A stretch of 64,000 nt of DNA, from positions 2,727,598 through 2,791,597 of the forward strand of contig OX345642.1 of assembly GCA_947044365.1 (NCBI GenBank), read 5' to 3'. The position numbers and the translations under genes were made by a program. Positions 10,151 through 19,553 of this stretch are shown here, in pieces. The first letter of the stretch is position 1. Every line of letters starts with the position of its first letter. The notes beneath the pieces were generated by a model that saw only the letters and a list, made by a program, of their open reading frames with translations, was not told the origin of the DNA and did not search any database. This DNA comes from Petrosia ficiformis (lineage: Eukaryota > Porifera > Demospongiae > Haplosclerida > Petrosiidae).

Positions 10151-13100
10151 TCAGTTTGGGTCCCCCCAGTCTAGATGTCCATGAGGACGTCCATGTGGAT
10201 GAGGATGATGGTGTGGGGGTGAGCCCATAGGTCCAAAAGGATGAGGAATAGGATGACCTCGTGGAAGAGGTCCAGATGGTCCAGGTGGAGGTGGGTGTGG
10301 TATACGATAGTCAAAGTCCACATTCCCATGCATAGGAACTAGTCCACGTGGTCCAAGAGGGGGAGGACCCCTGGGAGGTAGATTACCATGATGAGGTGGA
10401 GGCATACGCATTGGTGATGGACCCATTCCCATCCTTGGTGGGTGAGATGGAGGGGGAGTAGTAGGTAGAATTGGATTTGGGGATCGAGCAGGAGACATGG
10501 AGGAAAGGCTAGTAGAAAGTGGGCCATCCGGAGTGGTAGGATGAAAACCTGACATAGGATGAAAAGGAGGTACGTGATCTCTTGGAGGAGGAGGACCGTG
10601 CATATGTGTAGGTGGAGTGGGTCCATATACATCCCAAAATGGTCCTCCTGGACCAGGTGGAGGGGGGTGGTGTCGATGCATTGGTTCAGGTGAGTAATCT
10701 TCATGCATGATCCTACCATTTCCACGATTAAGTGAACGTGATTGTCTCTCGGGTGGGAAATTAGGAGGGTTTGGGTATGGGTCACTCCCATATTGATGAT
10801 ACTGACTTCGACCTCTCATTATTTCAGGTTCATATGAACCAGAAAAATGAAGTCTATGAAACTCATGATCTTCTCTTGGCCTCTGCATGGGAGCTTCCTG
10901 TGAGAAAGAACTGGGCATATTGAAATGTTCCTGTTGGGAAAGAGGATCACCAAAATCAGAGAAAGAGGAGGATATTGATGGATGACGTTGATGAACTCTA
11001 TGAGATCCAGGAGCTTGATTGAAAGGCATGAATTCATCTGGAAGACTAAGACTGCATAGGAGGTACTCCGTGAGACATTGAGTGGAAAGAGGCACTAGAC
11101 TGTGTGTGTGATGAAAGAGCATAAAGTACATGTTAGTAAAGGTTTGATGGATTTCTAATAAGAAGCATTTTCAATTGAAAATTACCCTCCATGTTACATT
11201 CAGGAACAATCAATAAGTCATAATTTGCAAACAGTTGCTATTTACCCATTTGTATAGGAAGCTAACTATTTACGTGGAGTAATAGTTGTATACCAAAATA
11301 GCTGCTTTCCTATTCAAAATGGCCTCAAATGACCCTTTCTCGTCACATAAAGTACATGTACATGTATGTAGCACTCATGTCAAATTGTCAAGTATTGCCT
11401 ACAGTGGGTACAGTATTCCCTACATTAGATACACTATTGTCTACAGTGGATTGCCTACAGTGGGTACACTATTGTCTACAGTGGATACAGTATTGTCTAC
11501 AGTGGATTGCCTACAGTGGGTACAGTATTGCCTACAGTGGATACAGTGGATTGTCTACAGTGGGTACAGTATTGCCTACAGTAAATTGTCTACAGTGGAT
11601 TGCCTACAGTGGGTACACTATTGCCTACAGTGGATACAGTGGATACAGTGGATTGCCTACAGTGGAATGCCTACAGTGGGTACAGTATTGTCTACAGTGG
11701 ATACAGTGGATTGTCTACAGTGGAATGCCTACAGTGGGTACAGTACTGCCTAGAGTGGATACACTATTGTCTACAGTGGATTGCCTACAGTGGGTACACT
11801 ATTGTCTACAGTGGATACAGTATTGCCTACAGTGGATTGCCTACAGTGGGTACAGTATTGCCTACAGTAAATTGTCTACAGTGGATTGCCTACAGTGGGT
11901 ACACTATTGCCTACAGTGGATACAGTGGATACAGTGGATTGCCTACAGTGGAATGCCTACAGTGGGTACAGTATTGTCTACAGTGGATACAGTGGATTGT
12001 CTACAGTGGAATGCCTACAGTGGGTACAGTACTGCCTAGAGTGGATACACTATTGTTTACAGTGGAATGCCTACAGTGGGTACAGTATTGCCTACAGTGG
12101 ATTGCCTACAGTGGATACAGCATTGCCTATGGTGGTCTCAGACTCTCAAGGTATACATGAAGATATTGTCAGGTTATAGTGGGTTATATCAGGATGTGTA
12201 TTCTATGGTTCGTACAGGTATTATACTATTTCGATAGTGCAATATACATGTAGCTCTAGTACATTGTTAAAGCTAGGACAACTCAGGAAAGTACTGAGGA
12301 TTGGTTTAGGCAACAATGAATATCATAGACAGTAGATATGTACATGTGTATACATTAATCCTTCCCCCAACTCCTTGTAAAAGTGTGAGGAATCATAAGA
12401 AAACTTACAGATGATCGTCCTGGTAAGTCATCATGACTAGGAGTACGAAAATTTCCAAAAGGGCTTTCCAAGTTACGACTATTTCTCCTAAAAGATAAAA
12501 ATACAAGTTATTTTTTGCTTTCATTGTAATCTCTAAAATGTAATCATTATATTCAAACAGAGGATAGTGATCGATTTTAATCACAATTTTCTCAATACTT
12601 TAAGTCTACTATTAATTTTGTCTACTGATTTTTAAACACTTGGATTTAGCATGCATTAATTTTAGCAATTTTCAGAGACACACCTAAACAGCCTAATATG
12701 CCTAATGAAATGATCATGAAATAATTTTAGTGATTATTTGTTAGTACTATATTTCATACCATACTACATGTACATGTACATGTGTGTATATATATAATTA
12801 CAACAATATTTCAATATTCTTTATAATTATAAAGAAGTAACCAAATTTCTTAATTGTAATATACTCACCCTGAAGTATTTTCAGAATCGCTATCACTTGA
12901 CATAGGAGGATAAAATGTTCCAAGACCCTTAGTTATGATATACCCTCTATTACCATCCTCTCTATCCTCCTCAATATAGTATCTTCCTCTATCTCCTACT
13001 GTCAAATTCACTCCATGTGGATGCATGGCAATGCCAGAATCAATGGACCCCATAGAGGAATTTGGGGATTATGTGGATGCACATTGTCTGTTTCACTAGT

Positions 13101-13731
13101 CACAACTTGACTGTGCTCTTCATTTCCTTTATCACTGTCAATAAAAGAGTCCTCTTTTCTTCTTCCTCCATTTCCATTCTCTTTTCTATCTTGTCGCCAA
13201 TATTGTTCATAATAATCAGGATTTTGGTGATATCCATCAAGATATTTGAAAACATGTTCAAATTCTGCTTGTGTTGCTGGAGTAAACGAATCATTCCTCT
13301 TTTTTGAAAATACATTATTTTGATTTTCCTTGTCTATGAAACAAAAGAACATAACAAACAATAATAATAACAACATCAACTCCATAAAAATAATGATAAA
13401 CAATAATACGATCATGTGACACAATATCATGTGATAAGTGATCATGTACCAATGATTAAGATCAATTCTTATCACTAACACACAGTACATAATGATTGGA
13501 GCATATATGGCATTTACCTGTTATGTGATGGTGTTGATTATTCTGTTCCCATTCATCTCTTTGTCCCTCTTCCTCCCAACTCCACCACAAGAAGACTGAT
13601 GGTCTTTAGGAATACGTTTTTTAAGCTATAACGATGAGTATTACCTGTCTTTTCTGATCTAGTAAGAGCCATCACATGAGTGAGATCACGAGAGTTAGTA
13701 ATCTCTGATTGAAGCAAATCAGTAATATATT
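10151..13731 (-). pseudogene. PR-I: Pro/His-rich protein gene, decayed copy
   Basis: Minus-strand copy of the PR gene, best understood from PR-III. Exon remains: d 13518-13731 (…TRSEKTGNTHRYS), e 12869-13333 (…EFEHVFKYLDGYHQNPDYY…), f 12409-12487 (RNSRNLESPFGNF…), g 10151-11099 (Pro/Gly/His-rich C terminus). Defects relative to PR-III: a deletion near 13065 shifts exon e out of frame; a 14-bp deletion near 11053 shifts exon g; the stop comes three codons early (…WGDPN-stop where PR-III has …DPNWNRLH). Exon d is cut by pogo- and MULE-type insertions beyond 13731. PR-II shares the two frameshifts and the pogo site, so the common ancestor was already broken. Confidence 0.8.
11393..12135. repeat. 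Minisatellite, ACAGTGGRTACAG/CTACAGTGG type, with 286-bp higher-order period
   Basis: Dense tandem array of short units built from TGCCTACAGTGGGTACAG-like words, in the intron between PR-I exons f and g. A long segment starting near 11587 recurs from near 11873, giving a higher-order repeat of 286 bp. The same locus has only about 83 bp in PR-II (27146-27228) and about 205 bp in PR-III (52560-52765). Long ORFs (YSGYS/LQW-type) across this array are artefacts of the repeat. Confidence 0.9.
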
Positions 13732-13741
13732 GCATTATCGA

Positions 13742-13750
13742 AATAGTATA
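13742..13750. repeat. 9-bp target-site duplication (left), AATAGTATA
   Basis: AATAGTATA at 13742-13750 directly abuts the MULE terminus and is repeated at 17799-17807 on the other side. A 9-bp duplication is the signature expected for Mutator-like elements. Confidence 0.9.
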
Positions 13751-13900
13751 GGCTGTGGCTAGAGTACCGGTACCGGTACCGAAAATTTAACCCTTAAAGT
13801 ACCGGTACCGGTTCCAGAAGCACAAAATTCAGAGTACCGGTACCAGTACTGAAAATTTAACCCTTAAAGTACCGGCAAAGACTGTCCACGTGCAACTATC

Positions 13901-16900
13901 ATGGAGATCGGTAGAGAAGTGGAAGTGGGCAGCGATGAAGTTACCTTTTGTGTGGGGGATTTATTCTCTACATTTCAAGAATTGGATGCAAAAGTCAGAG
14001 CTTATGAGAAGGCGCACTTCGTTCAATTTTGGAAGAGAGATGCCCGAACGATTGAAGCAGCAAAAAAGCGTCTCGACAAATTCCTAAAGCCAGAGCTGAA
14101 GTATTACGAGATTAAGCTGTGTTGTATACATGGTGGACAGAGTTTTAAATCTAAGGGCAAAGGATCAAGGCATACATCGTAAGCCAGATCATCTCTGTTA
14201 AAGATACATATTTAAACATGATTATTTATGACTTTGATTACACATTATAGGACATTTAAGCAGGACTGTCCAGCTCACATCTCTCTAAGGGCTGATGACA
14301 CTGGAACTGCACTTGTTGTACGAAATGTCTGTGATGAGCACTGTCATGATTTGTCCCAGGTAATGATTATTTTACAAACCTGATTTTTGTCTGTTGAAGT
14401 TTTGAATCAGATGATCTTGTGTATTGTTTAGGAACTCTTCAAGCACCTCCCTCAACAACGAAAGCTTTCTGATGAAACCAAAACCAAAGCTGCAGCATTG
14501 TTAGCGATAAAAGCTAACAAAAAGATGGTTCAGCAGCAGCTCTCTCTAGAAACTGGCAAGGTAATTTTGCTGAAGGACCTCTCTAACATTATGAGGGCTA
14601 ATAAGCAAGGAAAGAGTAAAAATGATTTGGATGCTACTGTGCAAACATTAATAGATAAGTATGGTGAGTTTCCAGACTTCTGCTCATCCATGTGTTTGTG
14701 ATAAGAGCTTCCTGTATTTGTGTACATTTAGGTGCCAGTGTGGAGGTCTATTCGGATGAAGAAAAGAACTTTAAGGGTCTTTTTTTCCAAGATCAGCAAA
14801 TGAAACACGCTTTCCAAGCATATCCTGAGCTCGTTTGCATTGGTGCTACTTATAAACTCCTTGAACTTGGACTTCCAACTTACCTAATGTTATGTGAGGA
14901 TTCGAACGGCCAAAGTGAAATCATAGCTGTGTGTCTGCTGGTGACTGAAGATGCAAGTAGCATGACGTGGATGATGGATACTTTTAAAAAGCATAACGTA
15001 AACTGGGACAGAATCTGTGTCTTAATGGCAGACAAAGACATTGGAGAACGAGATGTGTTAAAGCAGTGCATGCCTAATTCTTCTGTGTTGATCTGCCTTT
15101 TCCATGCTCTACGCAGCTTTAGGCGAGAGATTACTTGTGAGAAGATGGGTATTACAAGTGGACAGAGAACTTTGTGTCTGGAGCATGTTCAGAAAATGGC
15201 GTATGCATCTACCGAGTCCGAGTATAGTTGCCTCTATGACCAGTTGGAAAGAGATGCACCAAAAGAAGTGGTACAGTACTTCAACAACAGCTGGCACTCC
15301 ATTAGAAGTGAGTGGGTACTAGGTTTTAAGTCGTGTTGTGGCAACTTTCTTAATTCTACCAACAACCGTCTTGAGAGCATAAACGGCAAACTCAAGCAAG
15401 TTATTGATCGCCATAGTACATTGGAAGAGTTCATTTCCAAATTCTTCATAATTTTGGTGGCATTAAGAACAGAAAGAGACCACAATGCTGCCGTCCAGTT
15501 TCAGAAAGTGAAAATACATCCCTTCTCATCTGATAGTCCAGAGGGACAATATTGCAAGTTGCTTACGTCGTATGCTTCCCCATTTGTACTGAAACAGATG
15601 GAACTGAGCAAGAAGGTGCAGGAGATCAAAGAAATTGATGGTCAATACTTCATTCAAACTTCAGAAGGAGAGAAGTGTGTTGGTCTGTCAGACTGTAATT
15701 GCATTTTCAGAAAGTCAATGCTGTTGCCTTGTCGTCACATTTTTGCGTTGCGGAATAAACTGGAACAACCACTTTATTCAGAAGATATTTGTAATAAGCG
15801 ATGGACAGCATCTTATTACCGATCCACTCAAAGGCTATTCTCCTCCTCTCATTCCGAATCCAGTCTTGTTTTGACAGAAAGTAGTTGCAAAGGAGCTCGT
15901 AAATTGAGTAAACATGAGAAGTACAGAAAAGCAACGTTAATTACTTCGGAGTTAGCATCTGTTGCTAGTACGGCATCCAATTTTCATTTTCACCGCCGAA
16001 TGAAACTACTGAAGAAGCTCATTGGTTACTGGAAATTAGGAGAAGAAGTTAGCTTAGAGAAAATCGACAAAGGTGTGAAAGTTTAGGAGTTGAATTCTAC
16101 ACATGTAGTACAACATTCAGTGCAATATTTTGCATTCATTTTTTTATCACTATATAGATTCTGAGGACTCGAGTAGTGACTTTGAAGAAGACAGACCAAT
16201 AAACAAGCAACAGAAACGAACCATCTCCTTGGAGAGAACTCTTACAGATGTTACTAATGTGGAGAATCAGTGTGATAGTGGATGTAACCAAACAGGGATA
16301 GCTGATGGCAGAGGTGTGTGTGTGTGAGTACACATAACTATGTTAATATGTGTGTGCCAATTGTCATGTAGTAGTACATGTATCTATATGTTTGTGATTG
16401 TAATAGAGCTGAAAGACATTACTGGACAAGAAAATGATCCACCGGACCATCATACTGAATTCTCTTTAGGTAATTAAGAAGTACTTGTGGGAGGCAATAT
16501 TTAGAATTTGTTAACTCTGTAGGGTTAAAGGTCCCACCACCTATCAAGAGGAGGGGAAGACCCAAAGGCAGTGATTTGACAATATTGGTCTCCCAGCAAA
16601 GCGAAACAGAAGAGGCAATCTACAATCAAGAAAACCTGTTAGCTTTAGTCGACTTCACACTACAGAGAAAGAGAAAGGTTAAATTTCACTGCTCTATGTT
16701 TGTCTCATGTAGTTCGTACAGTGTGTCCAACTGCAGTCTTCTTTCTTTATTTTTAGTTCTCCTTTCATGGTTTGTGGACAAAGAAGTAGCAAAAGATGCT
16801 ATAGATGGCAGGTTGCTAATAGAAGAAGAGCATGTGGAGTGCAAACCAGAAAGAATTCCTGATTCAATTCTAGATGAGAATGTTGATATATGCTTGATTC

Positions 16901-17130
16901 GTCAATACTTTTCTAGTGATGCATGGCTGCTCCTGGACACTGTTATCAAGACTAAAATGAAAAACATAGTCTGGACCTGCCATGCCTGTCACCATGATCT
17001 CCACAGTGAGGTATCCATCATTTGTGATGCGTGCCTACTTTGGTACCATTTTCGGTGTGTTGGTCTGAAAGCACAGCCCAAAGGAAGACAATGGTTTTGT
17101 AGGTCTTGCTATTTACTTGCTAAGAACTAA
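13901..17130 (+). CDS. MULE transposase (ZSWIM-like) with AT-hook and PHD finger
   Basis: Exons: 13901-14178, 14251-14359, 14432-14663, 14732-16072, 16158-16313, 16407-16469, 16523-17130, joined by GT-AG introns in phase. The N-terminal part has a Cys/His pattern (QDCPAHI…DEHCH), likely DNA-binding. The core is the MULE transposase: ATYKLLELGLPTYLMLCEDS, VLMADKDIGERDV, NSTNNRLESINGKLKQVI. A SWIM zinc finger follows (DCNCIFRK…LPCRHIFAL). After an acidic stretch comes an AT-hook (KRRGRPKG) and a C-terminal PHD finger (WTCHACHHDL…IICDACLLWYHFRC…WFCRSC). The canonical first catalytic Asp (D-A-T-Y-K) is Gly here (G-A-T-Y-K), so the enzyme may be inactive. The last exon reads through a hydrophobic stretch that could hide one more small intron near 16680-16760. 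Confidence 0.8.
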
Positions 17131-17255
17131 AATTTAGTGATAAACATAATCATAAGTAACTTAAACAAATTTTAATTATTTGTGAACTCAATTTACAACA
17201 TGTAGTTGTCCTTTTCAGTAATTATTATTTTACTGTCACATGATCCACTGATTCA

Positions 17256-17690
17256 CATATTATCTCTCTCTTCATAAACAGCATCATTTTGTTGTTTACA
17301 TATACTATATGCTGCATTGTCAGATACTTTAACTTCTGTGATATTGTATAATTCATCTTCAGTCTTGTTCATTGGTTTATTTGACATCTTTGAATGTCTC
17401 CATAAATAACAACTGTTTATGATCAGTATCATCACACTTGTAATAATCAATAATAATAATCCTATTACACCTATTGTGATGATTATATATAGCTTCATTG
17501 TCTGAGGTAATGGATGAGAATGGGAGAGAGGAGTATCAACTACGAATTATACTATAGATGTTCAAGATTATCTAATATATATATACCTCTTTTTGAAGCA
17601 GGAGTCAGAATATTAGAACAATTCGTTACTGTAAAGACATTCACAGGAATGTCTGATGAAGCTCTGTGTTCAGCCAAAGATTTGTCAGGT
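17256..17690 (-). pseudogene. Captured receptor-like exons (TM segment and Tyr-rich tail) inside the MULE
   Basis: Antisense to the transposase, near the right end of the MULE. The exon at 17256-17501 encodes a membrane segment (IIITIGVIGLLLLIITSVMI) followed by a cytoplasmic tail with spaced tyrosines (DELYNITEV, NAAYSICKQ, DAVYEERDNM-stop). Upstream, about 17591-17668 is flanked by AG and GT and reads SSDIPVNVFTVTNCSNIL, like a juxtamembrane extracellular end. The direct junction between the two is out of phase in my reading, so it is probably incomplete. No signal peptide or ectodomain is present. This looks like a host gene fragment taken up by the transposon. The tyrosines do not match a strict ITAM (YxxL/I). 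Confidence 0.5.
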
Positions 17691-17798
17691 TTTTACCGGG
17701 TTAAATTTTCGGTACCGGTACTCTGAATTTTGTGCTTCTGGAACCGGTACTTTAAGGGTTAAATTTTCGGTACCGGTACCGGTACTCTAGCCACAGCC

Positions 17799-17807
17799 AA
17801 TAGTATA
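17799..17807. repeat. 9-bp target-site duplication (right), AATAGTATA
   Basis: Right-hand copy of the MULE target duplication. Removing the MULE and one copy restores a continuous sequence that is the complement of about 12212-12245 in the PR-I intron. Confidence 0.9.
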
Positions 17808-17818
17808 ATACCTGTACG

Positions 17819-18672
17819 AACCAATCACCGGACAGATCAATTTTGGGACACTTATATCTGACGAAGTAATAGAGATATCCACTTGCGATTTGAACTAGTT
17901 ATAGCTACATCTGTGTTCTACTTGCGCAAATAGGCCTGCAATCTTGTAAGGTGTTACATTTCGCTAAATAATTGTAGCGTCCCAAAACCGCAGAATAGCT
18001 GTAGCAAAATAGAAAATAACCAAAGTATGTGTTGTGAATCTACAACCTTTTTGGTTTTACAAATTTCCTAATCTTGGGCCATAGTGTTCTGCTATTTCCT
18101 CGGCTATTTCAGTATGAGGTCGAGATGAATTTTACTAATCAGTTAATCAAAATTTGGACACACCTTTTAATGATTATGAATGATGACATCTTAATTCTGC
18201 TGTACTGATAGTTAGGTGATACAAAGAAGCTGGTGAGTTAATGTGTACAGACTATCTGTCCTATGTTTGGGTATTTGTATGAGACCTTGAGTGATTATGT
18301 TAAACACAGCTTTGTACATTGCTTCATAGTATCATATTCTGTACCACTATAGTACTTGACAGGTGTTTCATATTCAGCCCTAAATGTGTTTAATGTTGTG
18401 GGATGTATCTGGCTAATAATAGGACTTCCAGAATAATAAAAATTATATCAAAATAATTATCAAAGTAATAATGAATTAGTAACCCAAGTCCTAATGAATG
18501 TGACTTGTGATTAACAGTTAAACTTAGCAGTATCATTAATTAAGAAAGTTAACATATTAAGTAATAATTTTATTGCAGGTACATGATATTATGTATATGT
18601 CTTCTCAATCTCATCCGTCACTTGCGAAGCGAATTATACATTCAAAAATTCAATCACAGCCAACTCCTTTGT
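17819..18672. mobile_element. Left end of a pogo-type element (fragment)
   Basis: Begins CCAATCACCGGACAGATC. It matches in inverted orientation the right end of the 30-38 kb element (37437-37800) and in direct orientation its left part (about 30350-30967). It ends abruptly in the transposase N-terminal coding region, just after TCATCCTTTGG at 18672, where G0-type GBP sequence begins. The start of the transposase ORF is present (…MSSQSHPSLAKRIIHSK…), the rest is missing. It lies at the same point of the PR gene as the full element in PR-II. Confidence 0.75.
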
Positions 18673-19095
18673 CATCCTTTGGAGAACACTAAGTGTGAAC
18701 ATTTGTGTGTCTCCTCTCTCCGATGAATTGTGAGCATCAATACCCTCTGTATCCAGGAGAATAATGGAGATATTACGACCATTGGTACTGTATTGGAGTA
18801 TCCCACATCCAAATACCCATTGTTTCAGGATCTTGAAGATGACCAAGCTTAAAATAAGGCTGACTGTCTTGATCAGAAGAAACCAGTTGGTTTAGCATAT
18901 ACAACTTTCCACTACGACATGGACCAACAATAGCTATAACGCAAACTGGATTAGTAATACTTTGAAGAACAGCAATGGACTCTTTGTTTATAACAAGATT
19001 GTTAAAAGTAACATCTTTTTTTATCTTATAACTTCTTGTTCGTTTATCCAACTCACAATTATTTGGAAGACATAAAGGAATAGCTCTTTCACTAA
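18673..19095 (-). pseudogene. G0-type GBP fragment with P-loop half
   Basis: Minus-strand GTPase-domain fragment. About 18780-19095 encodes SERAIPLCLPNNCELDK…VCVIAIVGPCRSGKLYML…ETMGIWMWDTPIQYQ; 18673-18780 continues with GRNISIILLDTEGIDAHN…. The join between the two is missing 8 bp relative to G1 (about 18781), which shifts the frame. The P-loop reads GPCRSGKL: the Ser/Thr that binds Mg is replaced by Leu. It is flanked by a pogo-element fragment on one side and the inverted G2 block on the other. It holds the domain half that G0-A lacks, but the two overlap rather than abut. Confidence 0.8.
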
Positions 19096-19226
19096 CAGTC
19101 ATATTCAAGCACCCTTTCAAAATATGGATCCACCCAGAATGTTATCTATAGTGTAGTTGTCATGGTTACAGATTGAACTGAATTTGCAATCTTTTTGTGC
19201 TGAAAAAATTCTTGTTCTCGTGATTT

Positions 19227-19355
19227 TTATCTGAACTTGAGGGTTGAACACTGAAACCTTGAAAGGACATTGCTAGCAGGCAAACATTGAATCAAGTTCT
19301 TATCATCCGCCTCAATTAACAATAACTTAATTATCTCTTTCAGATCATCATACAT
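19227..19355 (-). CDS. Small conserved ORF downstream of G2
   Basis: A 42-codon ORF with stop (MYDDLKEIIKLLLIEADDK…SRFQCSTLKFR), about 200 bp downstream of the G2 stop codon. It also occurs at 49902-50030 after G4, is extended in G3 and disrupted in G1. It is amphipathic, with no recognised domain. It may be a 3' UTR ORF kept open only because the duplications are recent. Listed because it is too short for ordinary gene calls but retained in at least three copies. Confidence 0.25.
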   Translation of the reverse strand: MYDDLKEIIKLLLIEADDKNLIQCLPASNVLSRFQCSTLKFR

Positions 19356-19553
19356 AGTAATGTTGTTGTCTTTTATAATTATGTAATTCAAAATGATTAC
19401 ATGAGAATTCTGTTGTTAGATCATTATCCAAACTGACACTAACACATACTGACCAGCATAATAATTAACTAACAATATAAAGCAATACAGAAATGAGTAT
19501 AACTAAGAACAAAATTAAATAAAATACACATAGTTGCGATAGTTTTCATGGTT

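Larger units (their letters stand above)
13751..17798. mobile_element. Complete Mutator-like element (MULE) with 9-bp TSD
   Basis: A 4048-bp element. Both ends start GGCTGTGGCTAGAGTACCGG; the terminal inverted repeats are about 120 bp and built from repeated GGTACCGGTACC-like words with AAAATTTAACCCTTAAAGT spacers. It is flanked by AATAGTATA at 13742-13750 and 17799-17807. It encodes a multi-exon transposase with SWIM, AT-hook and PHD modules on the plus strand (13901-17130). Antisense to this it carries exons that look like part of a transmembrane receptor gene (17256-17690). It inserted next to a pogo-type element end, which itself lies in PR-I exon d. Confidence 0.9.

Noticed and set aside
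10339..10791. Alternative minus-strand frame rich in HL/LP in PR exon g
   Set aside because: Frame-shifted reading of the Pro/His-rich exon; the intact frame is shown by PR-III.
11286..12179. Several overlapping ORFs rich in YSGYS / LQW / PTVGTVL
   Set aside because: All come from the CTACAGTGG minisatellite in different frames; the array is almost absent from PR-II at the same place.
13062..13315. ORFs on the opposite strand and other frame of PR exon e (also at 28488-28741 and 54257-54655)
   Set aside because: Shadow frames of the conserved PR exon; no own splice or start signals, and the true frame fits PR-III.
15104..15485. Antisense ORFs within the MULE transposase
   Set aside because: Shadow frames of the long transposase exon, which has recognisable domains on the plus strand.
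17256..17501. Calling the tyrosine-rich tail an ITAM
   Set aside because: Spacing is ITAM-like, but the +3 residues after Tyr are Thr and Cys, not Leu or Ile, so the motif does not fit.
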